Below, piece by piece: positions 1 to 8,531 of a stretch of DNA of 33,036 nucleotides. The position numbers and the translations under genes were made by a program. This DNA comes from Polaromonas sp. (GTDB lineage Bacteria > Pseudomonadota > Gammaproteobacteria > Burkholderiales > Burkholderiaceae_C), in contig JAURVI010000006.1 in NCBI GenBank assembly GCA_030655515.1, positions 1 to 33,036 on the forward strand, written 5' to 3'. Every line of letters starts with the position of its first letter. The stretch's first letter is position 1. The notes beneath the pieces are model-generated. The model ran no database searches and had not been told where the DNA came from. It saw only the letters and a program-made list of their open reading frames with translations.

Positions 1-3000
1 GCGCTGTCGGCGCTGACCGTCACGGCCAACGACATCACCGTTGGCAACATTGGCGGCGCAGCAGCCGGCGTCACAGGGGCAACGGCGCTGACCGCAACAA
101 CCGCAGGGGGCGATACCGGAGAGATCACCTTCACCGGCGCCGTGAATGTCAATGCCCTGACCCTGGCTGCAGCGGCGTCCATCACACAGGCCAATGTCGT
201 CACGGCAACGACGCTGGCCGCCACGCTGACAGGCGCGGCCAGCGCCCTTACCTTCAGCAATTCGGACAACCAGATTGCAACGCTGAACACCATCACTACG
301 CCCGGCGGTTTTACGCTCAACAACGGCAACAACAGCGTGACAGTGGCGGGCAACATCACCGCCACCAACAATGCAGTGTTGATAGATGCCGGCACCGGCA
401 CTTACACACAGAACGCCAACATTGACATCACGGCAGGCACCGGGCCAATCACCGTGGCTGCGGACACGGTGACTATTGGCACAAATACCGGCAACAATGC
501 GCTGACTACCAGCGGGACCTTGACGCTCAAGGCCAAAACCGCCAACCGCGCGATGTCGCTGGCAGGCGCTTCCGCCTTTGATATTTCATCTGCGGAGATC
601 ACCGCTTTTGCCACAGGAGCCACAGGCTCCATCGTGGTCGGTGATATGGCTAGCACAGGGGTGCTGACAATTGGCGCGCCTATTAATCTGGCGGGCAAGG
701 CGCTGACGCTCAACGCGGGCTCGATGACAGATACCGGCGTGCAAACCATCACTGCGACCAATGTCACGCTCAATGCCAATGGGCAGATCGGCACAGACTC
801 CAGCAATGGCATTGACGTCGCCGCAACCAACTTCAGCGTCAATACCGCCGGCAGCGCCAATGCATTTGTGCGAACGGGCGCGATCAATCTGGGCGTGGGC
901 GCCACGGGTTCAAACATCGGAGGCACGCTGGACCTTACCGCGACCGGCGCCGTCACTCAGACGGCTACCACTGGCAACATCACTGCCGGTACGCTCAACG
1001 CCAAAACGCTTGCCAATGCCGGCGCTGCGATCACGCTGACCAACAGCGGCAACGATGTCGCCACGGTCAATCTGCAGGCGCTTAACTTGGCCGGAACGGC
1101 CAATGCCGCGGCGGCCATCCAGTACACCGATACCAATGCGGTGGCAATATCGGGCATCAACAACGGCACGGGTGCTGCTGGCAACGTAACCTTGATTGCG
1201 GGTGGCTCGGTTACGCAAACCGGTGTCGTGAACGCAGCAGCACTGGCCGCGACCCTGACGGGCGCGGCCAGTCAATTGAACCTGGGCACGCAGACCAACA
1301 ACATCGCCCAGCTCAATGCGATCACGGCCCCGGGCGGCTTTAGCCTGACCAATGGCGACAATGCGGTAGCGATCAATGGCGCGATGACTACCGCCGACAC
1401 GGCAGTTTCCATCGCCAGCGGCACGGCGGCAACCACCTTTGGCGTGGGCGGTTCGATCACCAGCGGCGGCGGCAATGTGACGCTGATCAACGCCAATGCA
1501 GTCAAGGTTCTCGGCAACATTGATACCACAGGCGGTGCTGCGGTTGGCAGCCTGACCATTGCCGGAGCGGGCACCATCTCGCAGGGGGCGGGTACGGCGC
1601 TCAAGATCAAAGGCACGACGGCTATTTCAGCGGGCGCAAGCAACAGTGTGACGCTGACCAACGCCGGCAACGACTTCTCGACCGTGGCCGTCAGCAGCGG
1701 CAACAACGTCGTGCTGACCGACGCCAACGCCCTGGTGCTGGGCGCGTCCACCGTCTCCGGCGCACTGGGCGTGAGCACTTCAGGGGCAATCACCCAGACG
1801 GGCGCACTGGCGGTGACCGGCGTCACCACCCTGGCGAGCGGTGCGGCCAGCAACATCACGCTGACCAACGCCGGCAACGACTTCTCGACCGTGGCCGTCA
1901 GCAGCGGCAACAACGTCGTGCTGACCGACGCCAACGCCCTGGTGCTGGGCGCGTCCACCGTCTCCGGCACACTGGGCGTGAGCACTTCAGGGGCAATCAC
2001 CCAGACGGGCGCACTGGCGGTGACCGGCGTCACCACCCTGGCGAGCGGTGCGGCCAGCAACATCACGCTGACCAACGCCGGCAACGACTTCTCGACCGTG
2101 GCTGTCAGCAGCGGCAACAACGTCGTGCTGACCGACGCCAACGCCCTGGTGCTGGGCGCGTCCACCGTCTCCGGCAGCCTCGCGGTGAGTGCGGGTGGCG
2201 CCATTAGTCAGTCGGGCGCAATCACTGCGTCCACGCTCAACGCCAAAACGCTTGCCAATGCCGGCGCTGCGATCACGCTGACCAACAGCGGCAACGATGT
2301 CGCCACGGTCAATCTGCAGACCCGCGACGCCACGGACGCCAGCCATACTTCCGCAGCCATCCAATACACAGACGCCACCGGCTTCGACGTGGCCACCATT
2401 GCCACCACGGGCAACGCCACCCTGTCTGCCGGCGGCGCAGTAACCCAGTCCGGAGCAATTGCCGCGGCAGGCCTGGCGCTCACCGGTACGGGCGGAGCCT
2501 ACACACTGCGCCATGCGGGCAATGCCGTGACCACGCTGGCAGCCAACACTGGCAGCATTGACTACAGCCAGGCCAATGCCCTGACCGTCGGCACCGTCGG
2601 CACGGTGGTGGGTGTTGACAACTCCAGTACCGCCAAAATCGAAACCACGGGCGTGGCTTCGGACCTGACGCTGAACGCGGCAGTGGGCTCGGTCGCCTCC
2701 GGCGACGCGGTGGTGCTCAAGGCGGGTAGCTCCAACGCGGCCGGGGTCAGCAGTGGCGGCAAGCTGGTCAACAATGTTGGCGTTGGCGGTATCGTTGCTG
2801 CATCGGGGCGTTATCTGGTGTACAGCGGCGATCCCGGCACCACGACGGAAGGCCTCACAGGCTACAGCAAACGTTACAACACTGCCGCCAGCTTCACGCC
2901 TGGCGGTAGCGCAAATATGTTTATGTACCGCATTGCGCCAACACTGACCATCACGTCCGACGATGCCACCAGGGTGTATGGGCAGGCCAATCCGGCGTTT

Positions 3001-3936
3001 ACCGGAAACGCCGCCGGCTTCATTGATGGCGACACGGCGGGGAGTGTGGGAGTGACCCGAACGACCACGGCAGTGTTCAACACGCCGGTGGCCGGTGGCC
3101 CGGTAGCCATCACCGCGGGTGCCACCAACAACGAAAACTACACGCTGGTGTTGGGCAATGGCGTGATGGGCATCACGCGGGCACCCATCAGCAGCGTGAG
3201 CGGCATCACGGCCAACAGCAAGGTCGCAGACGGTAGCACCAGTGCCACGCTCAACACCGGCGGTGCCGGTTATGCAGGCATCGTCCCCGGGGATGTGCTT
3301 GCCGTGGCCACAGCCACCGGCAACTTTGGCACGTCGGTGGCAGGCAGCGCCAAAACTGTTTACATCACGGGCATCACGTTGGGTGGGGCGGCGGCAGACA
3401 ATTACACCCTGGTCAACGACACCGCCACCGCAACGGCTGGTATCGTTGAGTTGCCTACCCTTGGTGCCGTATTGTTTGCGGCACCCCCCCTGAGCAAGAT
3501 GCTGACTGTGGCGGGTATGAACGCGATGATTGAGAGCGCCCCGACAGCGTCGGGCGGCAGTGTCGGCATTTCGGTGCAGACTATTCGCGAGCCCTCGGAA
3601 CAGCAGCCGGGCATTGTTTCGGTCACTGTGACCCGCAAAATTTTGGAGTCGGGCTTCCGGTTTCCCCTGCCGACCAGCCTGCTGGTAGAGGCTGCGGCGA
3701 GTGGCGCACCGGTTCAAGCCACTACCCTCAGAGGTCAGCCCCTGCCGCCATGGTTGCGATATGACCCGGCCAGTCACAGCTTTGTAGTAACGGACGTACC
3801 GACCGGTGCCCTGCCGCTGCAAGTTCTGGTGAGCGTTGGCAGTTTGTCGGTGGTGTTGACCATTTCCGAGGAGCAGGGCGACGGCCCGTCGCCGCGCAAG
3901 GTCGTTGTCGCGCGCTCGCCGGCAGCCGGTGAATAG
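1..3936 (+). CDS. Large filamentous-hemagglutinin-like surface adhesin, 3' part
   Basis: The frame is open from the first base to a TAG at 3934-3936, giving about 1311 residues and no start in the window, so the true start lies to the left. The protein is very rich in Ala, Gly, Thr, Ser and Asn. It is built from short beta-forming repeats such as AITQTGALAVTGVTTLASGA and NAGNDFSTVAVSS, typical of beta-helix exoproteins. Two MBG/YDG-like domains follow (about 2938-3180 and 3180-3450; motifs TRVYGQANPAF and NYTLV). Near the C-terminus is an Ig/cadherin-like fold (3640-3880; LPPWLRYDPASHSF). No C-terminal autotransporter barrel is visible, so export by a two-partner (TpsB) or similar route is inferred; no partner gene is in the window. 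Cell-surface adhesion or biofilm is the likely role. Adhesin class is fairly sure; ligand and exporter are unknown. Confidence 0.82.
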   Translation, partial: ALSALTVTANDITVGNIGGAAAGVTGATALTATTAGGDTGEITFTGAVNVNALTLAAAASITQANVVTATTLAATLTGAASALTFSNSDNQIATLNTITTPGGFTLNNGNNSVTVAGNITATNNAVLIDAGTGTYTQNANIDITAGTGPITVAADTVTIGTNTGNNALTTSGTLTLKAKTANRAMSLAGASAFDISSAEITAFATGATGSIVVGDMASTGVLTIGAPINLAGKALTLNAGSMTDTGVQTITATNVTLNANGQIGTDSSNGIDVAATNFSVNTAGSANAFVRTGAINLGVGATGSNIGGTLDLTATGAVTQTATTGNITAGTLNAKTLANAGAAITLTNSGNDVATVNLQALNLAGTANAAAAIQYTDTNAVAISGINNGTGAAGNVTLIAGGSVTQTGVVNAAALAATLTGAASQLNLGTQTNNIAQLNAITAPGGFSLTNGDNAVAINGAMTTADTAVSIASGTAATTFGVGGSITSGGGNVTLINANAVKVLGNIDTTGGAAVGSLTIAGAGTISQGAGTALKIKGTTAISAGASNSVTLTNAGNDFSTVAVSSGNNVVLTDANALVLGASTVSGALGVSTSGAITQTGALAVTGVTTLASGAASNITLTNAGNDFSTVAVSSGNNVVLTDANALVLGASTVSGTLGVSTSGAITQTGALAVTGVTTLASGAASNITLTNAGNDFSTVAVSSGNNVVLTDANALVLGASTVSGSLAVSAGGAISQSGAITASTLNAKTLANAGAAITLTNSGNDVATVNLQTRDATDASHTSAAIQYTDATGFDVATIATTGNATLSAGGAVTQSGAIAAAGLALTGTGGAYTLRHAGNAVTTLAANTGSIDYSQANALTVGTVGTVVGVDNSSTAKIETTGVASDLTLNAAVGSVASGDAVVLKAGSSNAAGVSSGGKLVNNVGVGGIVAASGRYLVYSGDPGTTTEGLTGYSKRYNTAASFTPGGSANMFMYRIAPTLTITSDDATRVYGQANPAFTGNAAGFIDGDTAGSVGVTRTTTAVFNTPVAGGPVAITAGATNNENYTLVLGNGVMGITRAPISSVSGITANSKVADGSTSATLNTGGAGYAGIVPGDVLAVATATGNFGTSVAGSAKTVYITGITLGGAAADNYTLVNDTATATAGIVELPTLGAVLFAAPPLSKMLTVAGMNAMIESAPTASGGSVGISVQTIREPSEQQPGIVSVTVTRKILESGFRFPLPTSLLVEAAASGAPVQATTLRGQPLPPWLRYDPASHSFVVTDVPTGALPLQVLVSVGSLSVVLTISEEQGDGPSPRKVVVARSPAAGE
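991..1077 (+). repeat. 87-bp exact direct repeat in adhesin, copy 1
   Basis: The 87 bases, starting ACGCTCAACGCCAAAACGCT and ending GGTCAATCTGCAG, recur without a mismatch at 2233-2319. They encode a 29-residue beta-repeat segment (TLNAKTLANAGAAITL...). The two copies flank the 207-bp tandem block, so they could recombine and delete or duplicate it. Confidence 0.93.
1651..2176 (+). repeat. 207-bp tandem repeats inside the adhesin (about 2.5 copies)
   Basis: Units begin at 1651, 1858 and 2065, each opening with ACGCTGACCAACGCCGGCAA. The period is exactly 207 bp (69 codons), so the frame is kept. The copies are almost identical at the DNA level, differing at scattered single bases such as GGCGCACTGG against GGCACACTGG. 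The third copy runs to about 2176 and then diverges. Confidence 0.95.
2233..2319 (+). repeat. 87-bp exact direct repeat in adhesin, copy 2
   Basis: Exact second copy of the element at 991-1077, in the same orientation and reading frame, 1242 bp (414 codons) downstream. Confidence 0.93.
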
Positions 3937-4055
3937 TCCGGGTGGGACGGTTGAGGCGAACTCGCGCATTGCCCACTTGCATGCGGAAGCAAAATGGCGC
4001 AAAACAAATCCCCCTATGATTCCCGGATTGCGAACGGCCTATCCATGGACATGAC

Positions 4056-5984
4056 ATGGACACCACTTTCCCATCTGATTTTGAGCGCCAAATTGAAGCG
4101 CTGCTGAGCCTGGCGGGCCGGCAAGCCGGATCCAGCCCGACGTCACTTGCGTTTACGCAATGGTTCAAGCTGGCGATGCCAAAGGTGGTGCCAGCCCTGC
4201 TGGCGCAGATACCGCCAGAGCCGGAGGAACTCGATCGATTTCTGCGCTCTGCGGCCCTCAGCCTGTGGGCCGATCTGCCCATGCCAGGCCACGGTTTGCA
4301 AGCGTTGGGTCAATCCAGGCAGGGGCGCAATGACCCCTGCGCCTGCGGGTCGGGGCAAAAATACAAGCATTGCTGCGGCGCCAACGCCATGCCGCCGCTG
4401 TTTGGCAATATGAACCTGCTGCGCTACGTGCTCGATGCCTACCCCAAGTCACGCCTTGGCGAAGTTGCCGCCAGCAAAGCCAGCGTCGATGCGGTGGCAG
4501 ATACGGCTTTCCAATGGCTAGCTGGCGGTGATGCAGCCCGCGCCAGCGCACTGCTGGAGCCCTATTTCGCAGGCTCCGCGCCCCTGACGGTCAGGGTGGC
4601 GCCGCTGTTCAACCTGCTGATGGACGCCTGGCTGACGCTGGGCCGCCGCACCAAGCGCGAGCGCTTGATTGACGCCATCCTGCAGCGTGGCGACCGACCC
4701 CTCCAAAGCGATGCGCTGCAACGGCGCACCACCATGCTGGCCGACCGCGGTGACCATGCCGGTGCCTGGCGCGCCTTCAAGCAGGCCAGCGAACTCAATC
4801 CCAACGATCCGGCGCTGAGTTTTCTGGAAGTCACCACGCTGCTGAGCGAGGGGCGGGTGAGCGAGGCCCAGGCCCGGGCCCAATGGTGGGCCGCTTTTCT
4901 GGCCAAGCAGCGCGACCCCCAACTGGCTGATCTGGTGGAACGTTTGCGCGACATGGCCAAGGACCCCTATGGCGGCATGATGGGCGTTGCCACATCGGCC
5001 GATGCCGACCTGCAGCGGCTGCATGAGCTGTTCCTGGCCGCCCCGCCCCCCGCGGTGCGACACCGGTTTGACGTTTTCATGGAAGAAGGCGAGCACCGCG
5101 CCGCCCATGCCGTGGCGTCCGAATTCGTGCCTGATGCCGAGTTGGCCAAGCTGGAAAAGCGCTGGCAAAAAGTTTTCCCCCAGGCCAAGCCCGGCCTGAC
5201 CGCATTGCAAAACGATGCCGAGGAAGTCTGGGACAATGCGCCGGCGTGGCTTGACCTGCTGCAAAAACACCCCGCCCTGTGGTTCAGCTTTGACGTTCTG
5301 GACGATCTGGTCATGGCCGTGGACACGGTCCACTGGGCCGGCGTCGAGCAACGCTTGCTGGTGCCCATGGCCGAACGGGCGGCCGAACAGTTGCGGCTCA
5401 CGCTCGAATCCCGGGGCGGCGGTCCCGTGCAATGCCCGTGGGGCGTTTTGAGCCATCGCCCCAGCCTGCGGCCCATTGCCCATCTGGCCTACATCTGCAA
5501 GGAGGCCGGCAATTGGCAGCGCTTCATGGCGCTGGCCCATTGGCTGGTGTTTGAACTCAATCCCAACGACAACCACGGGCTTCGCGACGATTTGTCGTGT
5601 GCCTATGCCCGGTTTGAGCGCTGGCCCGACGTGTTGGCCCTCAACGACCGGTATCCCGGTGACATGCAGCCCGCGCTGGCGCTCAACGCGGTGCTGGCAA
5701 CCTTTTCCCTGGGCGACACCACGGCAGCCCGGAAGATGATCACGCTGGCCAAAAAAGACCACCTGGTGGCGGTGAAGATGCTGCTGGAGGCAGCCCCCAA
5801 ACCCGTCAAGCCCGATAGCGGCTATGGCATCACCGTGGGCGGCAAGTACGAGGCCTGGCTGTATGTCGGCAAGATGCGTGAATTCTGGGACCGGCACAAG
5901 GCCCTGGACTGGGCGCGCGAGGCATTGAAGCCGGCCAAGGGCAAGCCCGGGATGCCGCCGCCAGAGCAGCAGAATCTGTTGTGA
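4056..5984 (+). CDS. SEC-C motif protein with TPR-like helical body
   Basis: 642 residues. A SEC-C zinc-binding motif, NDPCACGSGQKYKHCC, lies at residues 92-107 with four Cys ligands (95, 97, 106, 107). SEC-C motifs are best known at the C-terminus of SecA but also occur in many unrelated proteins. The remaining roughly 500 residues are helical and rich in Ala, Leu and Trp, with TPR-like stretches (around 240-270 and 480-560), suggesting protein-protein contacts. There is no signal peptide or membrane segment, so it is probably cytoplasmic. The ATG at 4056 is the first in frame; no strong ribosome site precedes it. It stands alone, 119 bp after the adhesin stop. The motif is certain; the function is unknown. 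Confidence 0.8.
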   Translation: MDTTFPSDFERQIEALLSLAGRQAGSSPTSLAFTQWFKLAMPKVVPALLAQIPPEPEELDRFLRSAALSLWADLPMPGHGLQALGQSRQGRNDPCACGSGQKYKHCCGANAMPPLFGNMNLLRYVLDAYPKSRLGEVAASKASVDAVADTAFQWLAGGDAARASALLEPYFAGSAPLTVRVAPLFNLLMDAWLTLGRRTKRERLIDAILQRGDRPLQSDALQRRTTMLADRGDHAGAWRAFKQASELNPNDPALSFLEVTTLLSEGRVSEAQARAQWWAAFLAKQRDPQLADLVERLRDMAKDPYGGMMGVATSADADLQRLHELFLAAPPPAVRHRFDVFMEEGEHRAAHAVASEFVPDAELAKLEKRWQKVFPQAKPGLTALQNDAEEVWDNAPAWLDLLQKHPALWFSFDVLDDLVMAVDTVHWAGVEQRLLVPMAERAAEQLRLTLESRGGGPVQCPWGVLSHRPSLRPIAHLAYICKEAGNWQRFMALAHWLVFELNPNDNHGLRDDLSCAYARFERWPDVLALNDRYPGDMQPALALNAVLATFSLGDTTAARKMITLAKKDHLVAVKMLLEAAPKPVKPDSGYGITVGGKYEAWLYVGKMREFWDRHKALDWAREALKPAKGKPGMPPPEQQNLL

Positions 5985-6280
5985 GAAACCATTTGACCTG
6001 GCGGTAAGTCAGGGGTGGTTTGATGGCGGGTTTAAAAACTGATTGCAGTCGGCGAGGTCCGGCAGCCTTCAGCGCGCGGTCGGCCGGAAGTGGCGGGTCA
6101 GTAGCTGCAATGGAAGGTCTGCTACCGACCCCAAGCCATCGGTCAATGCGGGGTTTTTGATCGCCTGCAATGCAGCGGGAGCGGACATTCACGAACGTTA
6201 TTCCACTGGGTGAGCCGCGAGTCCATACAGCCTAAACTCATGATCACACCCAACGCTGTTGATGAGGCTTCAATTTATGC
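5985..6280. other. Intergenic stretch with no convincing gene
   Basis: About 296 bp between the SEC-C gene and the truncated PIN gene. Short open frames exist on the minus strand, but their composition is not that of a conserved protein and I recognise none. It may hold decayed sequence from the lost end of the PIN gene or an older insertion; nothing in it proves this. Confidence 0.5.
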
Positions 6281-6496
6281 CTAATCGGGCTCGCTGAACG
6301 ATGACCGGATCACTGTGCGTCTTGGTGGTCGATAAAAGGTAACGGCGCAAGTGGACGGTATGACGGTCAGTGTGCTGTTGCAAATGCTGACAAGGGAACT
6401 GATTAGCCTGCTTTGAAAATTAAGTTCTCGCACCCGCTTGCCCAGCACGGCCCGAATCAGGATGTTGGCATCCAGGACGATGGCCTTGCTACTCAT
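6281..6496 (-). pseudogene. PIN-domain toxin, truncated remnant
   Basis: The frame starts with MSSKAIVLDANILIRAVLGK and RVREL, a clear PIN-domain N-terminus with the first catalytic Asp (D9 in LDANIL). After VREL (about position 6423) the homology stops and 46 unrelated residues follow to a TAG at 6281-6283. PIN toxins are normally about 130-140 residues and need further acidic residues downstream, so this 71-residue product should not be an active RNase. Its ATG overlaps the end of the RelE-like toxin gene by 8 bp, so it was co-translated as the third gene of the operon. The remainder could have been lost by deletion or replaced by the downstream sequence. Confidence 0.78.
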
Positions 6497-6815
6497 GCCG
6501 CCTTGGGTTTTTTGCGTGGGCTTGCCGGTTTGCGGACCGCTTTGAATGCAGCAATGCGTACACGTCATCTCGCGTGCTGACCGCAAGAATCGTGATGCAT
6601 CGCTTTGCATCGTTGACATGGTACGCCAGTCGAAATTGCGGAGTCGTGATCTTGATCTTGTAGATGTCTTGCAGACCGTGCAAAGCATCTTTGGCGACGC
6701 GGGGGTTGATCAACCGCTCTTTTTGAAGCTTCTGCCTGAAGCGCCGTTTAACGGCTTCATCCAGCTTGCCCCACTCCCGTTCGGCGTCGGGGTGGATGGC
6801 AAGTTCATAGCTCAT
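6489..6815 (-). CDS. RelE/ParE-family toxin
   Basis: 108 residues from the ATG at 6815 (MSYELAIHPDAEREW...). RelE-fold features: N-terminal YELAIHPDAEREWGKLDEAV, the central basic stretch RFRQKLQKERL, GLQDIYKIKI, then FRLAYHVND and a final ITILAVSTRDDVYA strand-helix. Members usually cleave mRNA at the ribosome or, in ParE lineages, poison gyrase; sequence alone does not decide which. The start was chosen because it overlaps the antitoxin gene by 11 bp, the usual coupling, and because the upstream residues of the longer frame do not fit the family. A Lys/Arg/His-rich tail (SKRSANRQAHAKNPRRHE) extends past the fold. The antitoxin upstream should neutralise it. Confidence 0.85.
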   Translation of the reverse strand: MSYELAIHPDAEREWGKLDEAVKRRFRQKLQKERLINPRVAKDALHGLQDIYKIKITTPQFRLAYHVNDAKRCITILAVSTRDDVYALLHSKRSANRQAHAKNPRRHE

Positions 6816-7056
6816 CCAGCTTGATCTTGCGCGCTTTGCCGAGCGACGCCATGCGGTCATGGGCCTTGTCGGAAATGACCCGATCAGCCAATTGATCCAT
6901 GATGCGGGCCATCAGCGCTGGCGAAACAATGTAGCCGGCCGGCCGGTTGTGATTGAGAACGACAACCGCCTCGTCGCCCGCCCGTTCGAAGGCGCGGGCA
7001 GGCGCTTCGCGCAGATCGGAAATGCCGATGCTGTGAAGAGAAAGAATGGCATCCAC
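6805..7056 (-). CDS. Phd/YefM (StbD)-like antitoxin
   Basis: 83 residues. Conserved features are ISDLREAPARAFERAGDEAV and VVLNHNRPAGYIVSP, the Phd/YefM DNA-binding core, followed by a charged C-terminal half (DQLADRVISDKAHDRMASLG) that would wrap the toxin. It is the first gene of the operon. A perfect palindrome lies 17 bp upstream of the ATG, matching autorepression by an antitoxin dimer. No Shine-Dalgarno motif is evident before the ATG, and a TAGAAT -10 element at 7063-7068 puts the expected transcript start at or next to the ATG, so leaderless translation is possible. Confidence 0.85.
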   Translation of the reverse strand: MDAILSLHSIGISDLREAPARAFERAGDEAVVVLNHNRPAGYIVSPALMARIMDQLADRVISDKAHDRMASLGKARKIKLDEL

Positions 7057-7062
7057 AGCTCA

Positions 7063-7068
7063 ATTCTA
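7063..7068 (-). promoter_or_regulatory. Candidate -10 element of the toxin-antitoxin operon
   Basis: TAGAAT on the minus strand, five of six matches to TATAAT. Six bases separate it from the antitoxin ATG at 7056, so the predicted start of transcription coincides with the start codon. No good -35 is visible at 17 bp; the palindrome lies there. Confidence 0.5.
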
Positions 7069-7073
7069 ACCGA

Positions 7074-7097
7074 ATTTCGACGAAATTTCGTCGAAAT
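7074..7097. promoter_or_regulatory. Perfect 24-bp palindrome, likely toxin-antitoxin operator
   Basis: The half-site ATTTCGACGAAA is followed at once by its exact reverse complement, with no mismatch in 24 bp. It sits just upstream of a minus-strand TAGAAT (7063-7068), covering the spacer and -35 region of the candidate promoter, as expected for an autorepressor site. Confidence 0.8.
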
Positions 7098-7117
7098 ATA
7101 GCGCCTGGCGGTCCAAT

Positions 7118-8515
7118 TCACCCCCGCATCAGCGCCTCGATCTCATCGGCCTCCACCGGCACCCCGCGCGTCAGCAGCTCGCAGCCCTTGGCGGTGACCA
7201 GCGCATCGTCTTCGATGCGGATGCCGATGTTCCAGAACTCTTTGGGCACGCCTTTGGCCGGGCGCACGTAGATGCCGGGCTCGACGGTGGTCACCATGCC
7301 GGGCCGCAGGATGCGCGAGGGCTTGCGCATCACGGTCTGGCCCTGCGCGTCTTTTTCTTCACGGGGTTTGCTGCCGGGCTCGGTGTAGTCGCCGCAGTCA
7401 TGCACGTCCATGCCCATCCAGTGGCCGGTGCGGTGCATGTAGAACTGGCGGTAGGCGCCCGATGCCAGCACGTCGTCGACCTTGCCGTGTTTGGCTTTGG
7501 ACAGCAGGCCGGTGTCGAGCATGCCCTGGGCCAGCACGCGCGTGGCCGCGTCGTGCGGGTCCGTGAAACGCTTGCCGGGTCTGGTCACCTTCACCGCAGC
7601 GTATTGCGCTTCCAGAACGATTTCGTACAGCACGCGCTGGGCCGGCGTGAATTTGCCGTCGACCGGGAAGGTGCGGGTGATGTCGCTGGCATAACCGCCC
7701 CACTCGCAGCCGGCGTCGATCAGGCACAGCTCACCGGGCAAGAGGGGCGCATTGCCGGCGCGGTAATGCAGCACACAGGCGTTGGCGCCGGCCGCGACAA
7801 TGCTGGTGTAGGCCGGAAACTGCGAGCCGTGGCGGCGGAACTCGTGCAGCAGCTCGGCTTCGAGGTGGTATTCGCGCAGCCCCCCCTTCAGGCCATCTTT
7901 TGCGCCGGCCCGCAGCATGGCCGCCGAGGTCTGCATCGCGCGCACGTGGGCGCCCGCCGAAATTTTGCCGGCGCGCCGCAAAATCGCCATCTCGTGCGCG
8001 TCCTTGAACAGCCGCATTTCGTCGAGCAGCTTGCACAGGTCGTGCTGGCTTTGCGGACACTGCGCGCCCAGACGGATGCGCGCGCGGACCTTGGCCAGCC
8101 AGCCGTCCACCTGCGTTTCCAGGCCCTTGTGCGTGGCAAACGGAAACCACAGCGCATTCTGGTTTTCCAGCAGCGTCGGCATCTTGTCGCCGAGCAGGTC
8201 CACGCTGAAGGCGGCATCGACGCCGAGTGCGGCGGGCGCGGCTTTGGGCCCCATCCGGAAGCCGTCCCAGATCTCGCGCTCCAGGTCTTTGGGGCGGCAA
8301 AACAGCGTGCTGCGGCCATTGGCCTCGATGACCAGCCAGCTTTGCGGCTCGTCGAAACCGGTCAGGTAATAAAAGTAGCTGTCGTGCCGGTAGGGGAAGT
8401 CGCTGTCGCGGTTGCGCGGCAATTCAGGCGCGGTGGGCAGCAGGGCAACGCCGCCACCGGCCGCTTTGAGGGTGCGCGCCACGGCGGCGCGGCGTTTCTG
8501 GTAAATCGTGCTCAT
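7118..8515 (-). CDS. pepP: Xaa-Pro aminopeptidase (aminopeptidase P)
   Basis: 465 residues, the usual length. An N-terminal AMP_N domain (about 1-140; FPYRHDSYFYYLTGFDEP) precedes a pita-bread metallopeptidase domain. The five dinuclear metal ligands are all visible: D267 (LIDAGCEW), D278 (YASDITRTF), H365 (HRTGHWMGMDVHD), E412 (VEPGIY) and E435 (IRIEDD). It removes the N-terminal residue from peptides with Pro in second place, in the cytoplasm, normally with manganese. The ATG at 8515 is preceded by AAGGCG. It follows the murU-like gene by 16 bp on the same strand, so the two are probably co-transcribed. Confidence 0.95.
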   Translation of the reverse strand: MSTIYQKRRAAVARTLKAAGGGVALLPTAPELPRNRDSDFPYRHDSYFYYLTGFDEPQSWLVIEANGRSTLFCRPKDLEREIWDGFRMGPKAAPAALGVDAAFSVDLLGDKMPTLLENQNALWFPFATHKGLETQVDGWLAKVRARIRLGAQCPQSQHDLCKLLDEMRLFKDAHEMAILRRAGKISAGAHVRAMQTSAAMLRAGAKDGLKGGLREYHLEAELLHEFRRHGSQFPAYTSIVAAGANACVLHYRAGNAPLLPGELCLIDAGCEWGGYASDITRTFPVDGKFTPAQRVLYEIVLEAQYAAVKVTRPGKRFTDPHDAATRVLAQGMLDTGLLSKAKHGKVDDVLASGAYRQFYMHRTGHWMGMDVHDCGDYTEPGSKPREEKDAQGQTVMRKPSRILRPGMVTTVEPGIYVRPAKGVPKEFWNIGIRIEDDALVTAKGCELLTRGVPVEADEIEALMRG

Positions 8516-8531
8516 GGGTAAAAGCGCCTTG

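Noticed and set aside
1651..2176. Tandem repeats as a CRISPR array
   Set aside because: Units are 207 bp, contiguous, without spacers, and encode a protein repeat in frame.
1987..4002. Minus-strand open frame of 671 codons under the adhesin (with another at 1272-2204)
   Set aside because: It is antisense to a repeat-rich GC-rich gene whose codon bias opens other frames. The protein is rich in Arg, His and Gly with no known motif, and it reflects the tandem repeats.
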